Positions 11,716-22,900 of a stretch of DNA of 64,000 bases are shown here, piece after piece. The position numbers were made by a program, and so were the translations under genes. Origin of the DNA: Heterostelium album PN500 (Eukaryota; Evosea; Eumycetozoa; Acytosteliales; Acytosteliaceae); assembly GCF_000004825.1 (NCBI RefSeq), contig NW_008805065.1, positions 1 to 64,000 of the forward strand, read 5' to 3'. Numbering within the stretch: position 1 is the first letter of the stretch; each line of letters begins with the position of its first letter. The notes beneath the pieces are model-generated. The model was not told where the DNA came from, searched no databases, and was given only the letters and a program-made list of their open reading frames with translations.

Positions 11716-13816
11716 GTATATATAATATATATTCTAACAGTTATTAAATATATCTATTCTAATTCTATTTTTCTACTAAATACTACTACTAATACTCTAC
11801 TCTATTCTAACTCAACTCTACTCTATTCCACTATTATAATATTATATTACTCTATATTACTCCACTTAAAATTTTCAAACCAAACTTAAACTAATTTTAC
11901 CACTTTTTCAAAAAAAAAAAAAAAAAAACAAACAAAAATGAATTTTACAAAAAAAAAATAAAGTTATTCAGAAAAGTATCGATAAATTTGATTACAATAT
12001 GAATAAAGTTTTAGAACTAATGATATTTGTTGTGTATATATAAATAAAGTGCAAAGTTGAGAAGAGAAGCGTATACCAAATAGAAAAAAAAAAAAGTTAA
12101 TTTTGAAAATTTTGTTGCAAACGAATTTTCTTTTTTTAATTTTTTTTTATATTATTTTTTTTCCCCTTTTCTGGTGGTAATAAACACCTAGGCACCCTCT
12201 TAAGAAATCAATCAAATAAAAAAGATATTTCATTTTTTGAAACTAAACAAACTTGATTAATTGCTTTTGAGTAAAGTTTTGCATTAGAAAATAATTTAAT
12301 TTATGATATTTGTAAATAAATATCAAGTTTGTGTTTAAATCAAAAATGATCATTACATTTTAACTTTTCTTTTGAATTTTGCAAAGATTCAGTCCACCAA
12401 AGTTATTTATATGAAGTTCAGTAAAGTATCATTATGAAAAAAGTTGAGATTTTAAAGTAAAAAAAAAAATCTAAAAGTTTGATTATATTTTTGTTTTTTT
12501 TTAGCTTTTTTAAAAAAACATGTTTTGTGGTGTGTTTTTAGTTAAAATTCTGATCAACACCAGTTTTTTTACACGAGTGTACCCGGTGTTATCGTGAGAC
12601 CTCGAGCTTTTAAATTAATTTTTAATTAAGCATTTTTCTTTGAGGCTGAAACTATTTTTTTGTTTACCACCAGTCGCTAAATTTTTTTGGTTTTTTCGTT
12701 CATCAGTTATTTTTAATATGTTATGATTAATATTTTTTTTGAGTCAAAACAAAACACTAAAAAAATAAATAAAAAAATTGTTATTTATATATTTATAAAT
12801 ACAAATCTGTTCTGTTAAAATATAAATATATAAAAAAAAAAAACAATCAACCAAGTCAATTGTTAATAGTTAGTTAATTAATAAAAGTTTGGAAATTTTT
12901 GTTTTTTTAAAATTGTTTTTTTTTGGTTATCAATATTTTATTTTCATTTTAATCTTTTTGACAAGATTTTTATATCTATAATAAAATTCAAATCAAATAA
13001 AATAAAATAGTAACTTTTAGATCCTTATCAAATCAAATTTTAACAAATATTATTATAATTATAAAAAAAAAACAAAAAAAAATTTACAAAAAAAAGATTT
13101 TCATATTTTTTTATTTTCCACTTACTCCACACACATTTTTTATTTTTAAAATTTTGTTCAGCACACAATCAATCCATCATATCCGTCAGCACCATCAGTC
13201 AGTTATTATTTTTATTTATATAAAATTATTTATATATAATTATATAATTATTATTTCTCTTTAATAGTAACTTTAAAGAGAGTTCCCTTTTTTCAAAGAT
13301 TTTCGCTTAGAACTTTCAAAAGTTTAGATTTGGTTGAGTTGTTGTTAGTTATTTTCAAAATAACAACGACAGCAACGACAATAAAGAAAGGAAGCAACAA
13401 TAGCATCATCAACATCAATCATAATCGTAGAAGAAGAAGAAGAGGAAGATATATAAACCCAACTATTAATTATTAATAAACAATATATATAATAATATTA
13501 ATAGTTTAAAAAGTATATTTTTTGCAACATTATATATTTTATATATATAGAGTTGCTTACTTTTCGTTCCAATTCAAATTACAGCACAAACAAAACAACA
13601 ATCCAAACAATTCAAACAAAACACAAATCACAATTACAACAACAACAACCGCAAAACAAAACAATTCACCTTATTTCACACTCTCTCTATTTTCCAACTT
13701 CACACACCTTTTTATTTTTTGTTTTTCTTTGTTTTTGTTTATCTCTCTCTTTCTCTCTCTTTTTCTTTCAATCAATCAATCAATAATCAGTCATTTAAAA
13801 CAATCGTTTATTAATT

Positions 13817-13847
<31 letters not shown>

Positions 13848-14053
13848 AGATATATATATAATTATCAATATTATATATATTCTCATAATTTTATTTTCAT
13901 TTTATATAATATTCTTTTATTGATAAACAACCAAATTGTTTTATAAATATATTTTTTATTTTTATTTTTATTTTTAAATAATTATATTATTAAAAATAAA
14001 AATAGAAATATTAAATATTAAGAAAAGAGAATAAAACAAACCGAATTCAAGGA
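11716..14053. other. Long divergent intergenic region / 5' leader of puf60
   Basis: A 2.3-kb non-coding stretch between the divergent TBC and puf60 genes. It has extreme A and T homopolymer runs (for example 11905-11930), a small higher-GC patch at 12575-12612, a purine-rich AGA/GAA stretch at 13425-13452, a CAA-rich stretch at 13565-13665 and a CT-rich stretch at 13680-13760. The last three may belong to a long 5' UTR, possibly with an intron. Short open frames here have no protein-like composition. Confidence 0.5.
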
Positions 14054-17000
14054 ATGAGTAGAAGTAATAGTCCAAAGAATACAACTACAACTAATAAATT
14101 ATCAAATAGTGGTAGTAATATTAATAATAATAATAACAATGGTAGCAACAACAGCAGTAGCAGTAACAGAAAGAAAAGAAACGAAGCTAATGGTATAGAG
14201 ATTTTACAAACATCACCTGATAGTAACTCTATTTCACTATCAACAAGTAGTAACGGTACTATTACTACATCATCATCAAATAGCAACAATAATACCACTA
14301 CAAATAACAAAGAAAAAGATAATAGTAATAATAAGGATAAAGATAATAAAGATAATAGTGGAAATAGTACATCATCATCATCATCAAATAAAAGATCATC
14401 GAGATCATCAAAAAGTAATGGTAGTAGCGATACTATGATGACTTCTACAACAACAACATCCTCTTCTTCTGGAAAGAATAGTAAATCATCGTCATCTTCA
14501 TCATCATCAAAGAAAAAGTCATCATCATCATCATCATCAAATAGAAGTAGAAGTCATAGTAGAGGAAGAAGTAGAAGTAGAAGTAAGTCCGACACAAGCG
14601 GAAGTAGCAGACACGGAAGTGATGGTAGCGACAGAAGTCATAGCAGAGGAAGAAGTAAGAGTAAGAGTAGATCAAGAAGTAGAAGTAAGAGCAAGAATAC
14701 ACGATCGCGCAGTAGAAGTGGTGGAGAAACAACAACGACATCACACAGTAGTAGATCTTCACCGAGCCATCATTCATCGTCGTCACATCATCACCATCAT
14801 CATAGTAGCAGTCACCATCACGGACATCACAGCCACGGACATCATGGACATGGACATCATCATCATCACCACCACAGCAGCAGCGGTCACCACAGCAAGA
14901 GTCGCAGTCGTAGTCGAAGTAGTCGTCGATCGAGTAAGAGTAGATCGAGCCGATCCAACAGCTCCAGCAGCAGTAGCAGCAGAAGTAGAAGTAGAAGTCG
15001 CAGCAGAAGTCACAGTAGTCGCGCCAGTCGCTCTCACGGCAACTCGAGAAGTCACAGTCGAAGTCGTAGTCGAAGTCGATCCAACAGCCGAAAGTCGAGA
15101 AGCAGAACCAGAAACAACAGTAGTAGCAGCAGCAGAAGTAGAAGTAGCAGTCGCAGCAGAAGTCACAGCAACAACAGCAGAAGTCGCGGAAGAAGCAAGA
15201 GTCGCGACCGATCGGGATCTTCATCGTCGTCGTCGTCCAGTCGCTCGCACTCGCGAAGCAACAGCAACAGCAGCTCCAAACGAAAGCACTCTCGTTCGCG
15301 TTCCAGAAGTAAAGAATCTAGCAGCAAATCGTCACGTCGTCGCAAGGAATCATCTCGCTATAGCAGTCGCAGCGACAACAACAACAAGTCGTCGTCATCG
15401 AGACGAAGCGAGCGTAACGGAAGCAAGCGAAGCAAGCGTGATAAAGATCATCGCGATAGCAATAGCAGTCGTGATAGAAAGAGCAGTAACAGCAGCAACA
15501 ATAGCAGCTCATCGAGATATAAGGACCGATCCGACCGATACAGCAGCAACAGCAGCCGAAAGTCAGGCGATAGCCGAGACAACGATCGTTACTATCGTTC
15601 GTCAAAGCGATACTCGTCTACCAGTCGATCGAGAAGCAGGAGCAGCAACAACAGCTATTCATCTTCATCACGTGATAAAAAAGACTACAACAGCAGCAAC
15701 AATAACAACCACAGTAGCAGTAGTAACAGCAACAGCAGCAGCAGCAGTAACAACAACAATAACGACAGAAAGAGAAACAGAAGTCAAGAAAAATCAGATA
15801 ACGAACTCGGTCAATCAGCGCTGAAAAAGAAGACATCTGGTTGGGATAATTTGCCAGACAGTAAGTTAACTATATTTAGATCATCACCAACAAATCAACG
15901 CCAACAAAACAAACATTATATCAACTATCGACAATCTTCTACATTTTCAAGTGTGACTATAGTATTATTATTTGTTTTTGTGAAAATTTATCCACATTTT
16001 ATTTTCATATTTTTATTTCCACTTTTCAACTTTACTACTTTTCCATTTTCAATTTCATTCCAAATATTACTTTACTTTCACTTTCAATATCATTTCCAAT
16101 TCTATATGAATATTTACTACTATTATCTATTAACTTTTTCTCTTAACTTTTTAATTTTAAAAAAACTCCAATCTATCTACTTTTATCATGACTGATAAAT
16201 ATTTTTTGATAAGTTTTTTCTTTTTATTACTATACTTTAAAACAGTTTAGAATTTAGAAAATTACTTTTATTTACTTTTTTTTTTAGCTACCTTTTTTTT
16301 TTTTCTTTCTTTCTTTTCTGAATTATAGGTGAATTTGATTGATTTTGATGTACTAACTCTAATACATTTTTACTTTTTTTTTTAGAACAATCGATCGAAT
16401 CACTTACACCTCAACAAATACAACAACTACAACAGGCAGCACTCAATCCAAATTTGGGTGCAGGATTAATTCCACTTTCCACTTTGCAATACACAACTAA
16501 GTCACCTACCTCAACAACATCCAATTCACCTGTGAATAATTTAATTCAACAACAACAACAACAACAACATCAACTAAATCAATCTGGATCATCGTTGCTC
16601 AATAACCATCATCATCATCATCATCACCATATTCCAACAGCAACAGCCAGTACAACAACTCAACTTCTGAATCTATCAGGAGGTATTCCACCACCACAAC
16701 AACAATCATCACCGTCAAACAACAACCCACAATCTTTAGTTTCAACACAGCCATCAACGTCGTCGTCGTTATCATCGTCGACGTCGCATCTCGTTCAACC
16801 ACCATCCACTATTCTACCGTCAACAACGCCAACAACACACCCGAAACAACAACAAACTCCAGAACAAGCTCAGTCTAGAATCTATATTGGTAATATACAT
16901 TTCAACTTGACCGAGACCGACCTCACCTCCATATTCTCGCCGTTTGGTCCCATCAAATCACTGTCGCTCTCCAAGGACCCTGCCACAGGAAAATCAAAGG

Positions 17001-18350
17001 GTTACTGCTTCATCGAGTACTCCTACCCCGAGGCTGCCAACAATGCCATCTCACACATGAATCACCAATCGCTAGCCGGTAGACAGATCAAAGTTGGCAG
17101 ACCCTATATCCCTGTGGCCGGAAGCGCTGGAGTCGGAGTTGGAGTCGGCGGCGTCGCACCCACTGCCAACGCTAACACAATAGCAATTAACGCCAGTACC
17201 ACCGGTGGTATGGCCGTCAACAATCAACCAACACCCCTACCAGCTACAACAACAGCACTTCTGACGACACCATCACCCTCACCCTCACAAACACCAACCC
17301 CATTCACAAGCATATCATCAACGACGCTATCCTCATCCAACTCGAATGTCCCACTGATCACTATTCCAGCAGTTACCTCGCAGCAACTACAACAACCAAC
17401 ATCGATACTACCGAAACAAGATCCAATGGCATCGGAAAATCGTATCTATGTAGGATCGATCCCATGGAACGTAAACGAAGATCAAATCAAAGTGATCTTT
17501 AGTTCCATTGGTAATGTTGTTTCTTGTTCATTAATGCCAAATTTAGAATCAGGAAGACATAAAGGTTTTGGGTAAGTTGTTTTTTAATTATTAATATAAT
17601 TAATTGATTGTTTGATTGGTTGAGTAATGATTATTAATATAACTATGTTGTTTTATTTAGATTTATTGACTATGATAATTCAAAATCAGCAGAGGATGCA
17701 ATAGCAACTTTAAATGGATATGACATTGGAGGTCGACAACTAAAAGTTGGCAGACCAATTAAAAATGCATCAATTAGCAGTAGTAATGGTAAGTTTAAGT
17801 TTGATATTTAAATTGAAGCAAATCTCTTATAAATTTATTAATATAATATTATTTAGAATCAAAACAAACTACTCCTTTAAGTACACCAATGGTTCCAACT
17901 TTATCATCATCGGTAGGAACTGATTCAATAGAAGATGATGTAACTCTAAGTACCGAGCAAAGAATATTGCTCACCCAGAAATTACTTCGACAAGATATAT
18001 CTCGTACCAGTGTATGTTTATTAATATAATTTGTTAGCTAATATTTTAACTAATCATATGATTGTTTCTTAATTCATTAGAATCGTTGTTTGGTACTTAG
18101 AAATCTAGGTTCACCCAAAGAGATTGATGATTTTTTTGAAGAGGAGATTAAAGCTGAATGTATGAGCTTTGGACAAGTTGAGAAATTTGTGCTTACTCAC
18201 GATGCTTCGGTGAAGGCCTTCATACTGTTTAAAGAGCCTGCCGCATGTGCCACCTGCTTCAACAAGCAGAATGGAAGATACTTTAGTGGCTACATTGTAA
18301 AGGCAGAGTACTACGATATCTCTCTTTTCAACAAAGGTGTTTATAATTGA
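14054..18350 (+). CDS. puf60: PUF60-type splicing factor with giant RS/His-rich N-terminus
   Basis: PUF60 is a U2AF65-related factor that binds polypyrimidine tracts and helps define 3' splice sites in the nucleus. Exons 14054-15860, 16386-17571, 17661-17788, 17857-18011 and 18081-18350 join in frame to about 1181 residues. RRM1 (about 765-845) has RIYIGNIHF and KGYCFIEY; RRM2 (about 955-1040) has RIYVGSIPW and KGFGFIDY. Both end in KVGRP, a PUF60 trait. The C-terminal UHM (about 1093-1181) has CLVLRNLGSPKEIDD and NGRYFSGYIVKAEYYD. The first 600 residues are unusual: Asn/Ser-rich, then about 300 residues of SR/RS dipeptides interrupted by a His-rich patch, then SGWDNLPD next to the first splice site. 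Animal PUF60 lacks such an RS domain. Intron 1 (525 bp) is long for this region. Confidence 0.92.
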
Positions 18351-19092
18351 TTTCTTAAGCGTGATCATCCCAGATCGATACCAACCTGACCTGACCCAAC
18401 CCGACTATGACAACTCACATTTACTCACTCACCTCACTCACTCACCTCACACCGACCAATCATGATTGGAGCCAACACATCACAGATACAACCAATCAAA
18501 ATAGATATTAGATATATAAATAGAGAGAGAAGGATGTGAAGTAGTTAGTAAAAAAATGATATCAGATGCCAATCAAACAACATTTCAACAATAGCAAAAA
18601 AAAAACCAAAAACCAAAAAAAAAAAAAAAAAATAATAGTAACATCAACACAACACACAACCAAATTTGCATAACATAAAAAAATAGAAATTAGAAAACTA
18701 AAACCAAGTTTACCAACCAAACAACACCTGTTATTGTTTACACAAAACAATTTTGCACTGAAATAAAAAAAAACTATTGTCTAAACTAATATTATTATTA
18801 AATTTCTCTTAATTTTTAAAAAGAATAATGGTATGGATTCCAAAGAATGTTTAGAAAAATAGACATTTAATTTTAAACAATTGTTTCTGATAAATAACTT
18901 TGTCCAGGCTAAAAACTTGAATTTTTAATGAAAATACACAGACTAAAAATCCAATTTTTTGTTTATATAATCTGGGGATAACAGATTATTGATTCATCTA
19001 TTTTTATTATATTTTTATTTATCTTTATTAGAATTAAAATTTATTTCGATCTCTTTAGCAATTAGTCAGTAAAAAAAAACCGAAATATTTCA
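18351..19092. other. Intergenic spacer
   Basis: Non-coding spacer between puf60 and the alpha-kinase gene. It starts with ACTCACC-type repeats (about 18420-18450), then has A-rich tracts (18595-18632) and an A/T-rich region. No gene or RNA feature is recognised. Confidence 0.5.
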
Positions 19093-19853
19093 ATGGAGGT
19101 TCATTCATTTATTTTGTCAGAGTTTCGATTATTGGATATTAGAAATTCCAAAGCTAAATTAATAACCCCTGAGGGAAATAAATCTGTAACAGTAACTTTA
19201 GGAAATTTCATTGGTAAAGGAGCTATGAATTCTGCTTTTCATCTCAAGATTAAAGATGATCCAAAAAAATATGTTGTAAAAGTTCCATTAAAATATCGAA
19301 TGACAAGTGAAGCTATGGTGGAAGATTGCTCAATAATTATTTTTGAAATAGCAAAAAAAATGGCTAACTGTTTCAATAGTAGAGGTGTACCTAAAAAAGT
19401 TAAAATCAATATCCCATCTCTTTTAATTCTTGAAGAGTAAGTAAAAATAATTTTAAATTATGAATAAAAGTTTTTTTAATATTTATTAATTATAACAGTC
19501 TAAGATTTAGGATGGCTGTGGTTGAAGAGTTTTTAGAAGGGGATTATGTAAAGTATAATAATAACAAAGGATGGGTAGATGATAATAGAAACACACCCAA
19601 TGCATTCAGTCACTTTTCATTCATTGCATCCAAGGGACAAATATTAATCGCTGACATCCAAGGAGTAGGACATTATTATACCGATATTCAAATACATTAC
19701 CATAATCCAGAGGAGTTTGGACAAGGTAATCTATCTCATCTTGGAATAGTTGCATTTTTCCAAAATCACAAATGCAATCCAATCTGTGAACAATTGGGAA
19801 TAGCCACCGAGGTAAAAATTAAAACTGGTACTTACCCAAAAGGTTTCTACTAA
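19093..19853 (+). CDS. Minimal alpha-kinase (MHCK/eEF2K family)
   Basis: An atypical serine/threonine protein kinase related to myosin heavy chain kinases and eEF2 kinase. Two exons (19093-19436, 19499-19853) give 232 residues, almost exactly one catalytic domain. Visible features are a glycine-rich GKGAMNSAFHLK, the lysine of YVVKVPLKY, VVEEFLEGDYVKYNNNKGWV, the catalytic/metal segment LIADIQGVG and YTDIQIH, and the zinc-binding end GNLSHLGIVAFFQNHKCN with PICEQLGI. All key residues are present, so activity is plausible. Unlike MHCK-A to -D it has no WD40 repeats or coiled coil, so substrate targeting must come from elsewhere. The start ATG follows an A-rich leader. Substrate unknown. Confidence 0.92.
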
Positions 19854-19932
19854 AAAATATTTGTAAATAAAAAATAGTATAGTTAGTTTAAAATTAAGAA
19901 GCCAAGTATAGTTAATATTCTTTGATTATTTA

Positions 19933-22900
19933 TTATAGAGTAAATATATTTGATTGTTGTCCACCAACCATTATTTGTACATAGTTTGGTAAATTAACAT
20001 ATTGACATGAAACTTCTGTACTGCTTATGAATGATGTACATGTTTCATTGTGATTCGAATAAATTAAATTAATGTATGAGGAATTTGGATTGAATGATAC
20101 ACCAGATTCAACAGGAACAAAGTTATTTCCAACGATTGAAATAAAACCTGAATTTAAATAGTAATTTGTGATCGATGGGGGCAAATAGGAAACTGAGTTA
20201 TTGTTACCCATACTAACTGATTGATTGCTAAGTGATGCAGCTATTGAGAGATTGTATCCTATTCCTGGAGGGATATAGCACTCAATGAAATAGTTGAATG
20301 CAGTACAATCGATTGGCTTTGAATTCAATGTGAATTTTAGATCGGTTGATGAAAGTCCCCAACCAAAACCTTTAATCTGTATTAAACCTCCACGTGTCTC
20401 TACTAAGGTATTATTGAATTGTGTTACTATTGGTGGCAAGTAGCTGAATTGTGATTCAAGCGATTGATCTCCAGCTTGGACAATGATAGGTTGATTTAGA
20501 GTATTGCTATCTAAAACGAAATTGATTGATTGGTCTGTAACGTTACTGATATCAACTTGGAAATCACCTACATATACATTAGGTAATTGTTCCAGGCCAT
20601 TTCCAAATCCACTACCCAAAATAACGATTGTGTCACCAGGATCGCCAGAGCTTGGCGAAAATCCAATAACAGAAGGTCCACTGAAACTAAAGGATTGTGG
20701 TACTACAGAGTTGATGGAAAACTTTGAAGATTGATTATCGACTACCACTCTAATTGTTTTATAGTCACCAATTGCTGGTGGTGTAAGACAAGTGATTGAA
20801 GATGATGTAACTAAAGTAATTGGAGAGCATTCTACGACTTCATCGATCCATACTTGTACTTTAGTTTCGTCTTCACCGAAATTAGATCCAACAACAGTCA
20901 ATAAATCATTTCCAAAACTATTAATTATATCTGGCTGAATATCTGTGATTATTGGTATGTCGTAGGAGAACAAGAAATTGGTTCTTTGGATATTGAAAAT
21001 AGATTGGTCAGTTGATAGGTATATGAGATTTTTAGAGCCAACACCACTTGGAACTTGGCAAACCATTTGGTTTGAAGATAAAAGTAATGAAGATTGGCAT
21101 TGATTGTTATCTCCAATGGAAATGGTCATCGATGAATTAAATCTAATACCGTTCAACGTTATTGGATATCCACCAGCAGTCGATCCAGACAGCTTATCTA
21201 CGGATGTAATGATTGGTCCAACTCCAGAGCATAAAGAATCAAAGTTATTTGATGTAAAATCGTTATAACTTATCATCTTTATATCACACAGTTTAGAATT
21301 TACGGTGGCAATGACAATGCCATCATAATCGCTGGAGATTACACCATTATAGGAACTTGGTTTTTGAAGATAGAAAACTTCTAAATCACCAAATTTTACA
21401 CTTGAGGTTGATTTACTTATTATTATACTTTCCAAAACACCTGTTATTGAAGCAATAGAAAGTGGAGATAACAAAGTGATTCTTGTTCCAGTTGTTCCTA
21501 CTTTCTCGTATGCCAAGTCTATTTGGTCACCGTATCTATCACGATTGGTCTCATCAATGAATTTAATGGGTTGATTATGATATTGGCTAATTGGATCCAA
21601 TATTAATGTTTGGATAGCTTGGCTTTGGTTGGAAATGGTTATCCATTTATCAATTGAATTTTCTAATTTCTCCAATTGATAAACTGTTAGCGCAGCCAAA
21701 CTACTCTCGTTCATTGTCTTCATATAGGATTGTAATAATTGATGAATTCCAGTCTTAATTATTCTTTCATCTGGTTGAAGTGGTGATTGTTGTATTGTTG
21801 GAATATCGGTAGTTGAAAGTTTCATATTTCTGTGAATAAGTATTGAGTCTGTTTTCATCATTGTCATTACTACATCTACATCTGCAAGTGGAGCTGGTGG
21901 ATTGATAATATAATTATTTATCAAGATTGTCTGGAAATTGTTATCGGTGTTGTAAGCGGCATCTACGTAATCAGCAAAATCAGCTAATGACTTGATACCA
22001 TCTTCTTTGGATGTAGTAATGAGAATATTTAATAAATCAGTGACAGGAATTGAATCGGAATCATCTACTTTATCCACTCTTCCAGCAGCACCATTGGCAA
22101 TAGATCCACCCATCCAATCCCAAACTGCAGCAGCTGTTCTTCTAATTGATTGATCAACAGTTGGATTTACCATATCTCCATTACTATATTCATAATCAAT
22201 ATCTTATTAATAATTTTATTCTCTTTTATTTAATATAAGTAATTACTTACTCTGTAGAAATATAAGTTTCAATATTACCAAATACATTGAATGTTGTATC
22301 CATACAGATATCAAAATTTTCATCCTTTGTAAAGAATAAATTCTAGAATAAAAATAAATAGAAGATTAATTAAATTTCCATTCTTTTTAAAAATAATAAT
22401 TATAATAATTACATTATAAAGTTTCTTTGAAATAGCTAAAATAATACCATTTGCCCAGTTTGGATGTTCATCTATTGAATAGATTAATTTCGCTTTATCT
22501 GGAGCACCGGCTTGATTGTAAATGTATTTAAGTGTCATAAAATATGCAACTTCCTCTTCACAAAGGGCATCACTTATTCTTAATATGAAAGGTGTCTCGA
22601 AACGTGGAGTAAGAATAACACCACTAGTATCAACCATGTATTGATATATCTTACTCTTTGCATTTGGAAGTTTAGTTTGGAAAGTGGAGGTAAATTTCAT
22701 CAATTTGAAATCATCGTTGGCTTCCAAATCATAGTTTCTAACTGCTTCCACGTTAGCATAGGGATGTTGGTAGACAGGTGGGAAGTCAGGTGCAACATAT
22801 CCAGCTGGCAATACCCGCTGTATTTGGGTCACACGCGATTTATCTTTGGTACACTCGGTTAGCGCATCATCGTATTCGCAAACCGCTCCAATCTTATCGT

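Noticed and set aside
13522-13818. Plus-strand 98-residue frame upstream of puf60
   Set aside because: Built from CAA, TTT and CTCT simple sequence; more likely leader or promoter.
14445-15224. Minus-strand cysteine-rich open frame (259 residues) and other long frames opposite the RS region
   Set aside because: The cysteine, valine and arginine runs are mirror images of AGC/AGA repeats encoding the RS domain of puf60 on the plus strand.
14619-15824. Plus-strand 401-residue frame rich in Ala, Val, Thr and Glu
   Set aside because: Alternate frame of the same repetitive RS-coding DNA, without domain or splice support.
15861-16195. Apparent C-terminus of the puf60 first-exon frame
   Set aside because: Lies past a consensus GTAAGT donor; splicing to 16386 restores frame and leads to the RRMs. 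Treated as intron.
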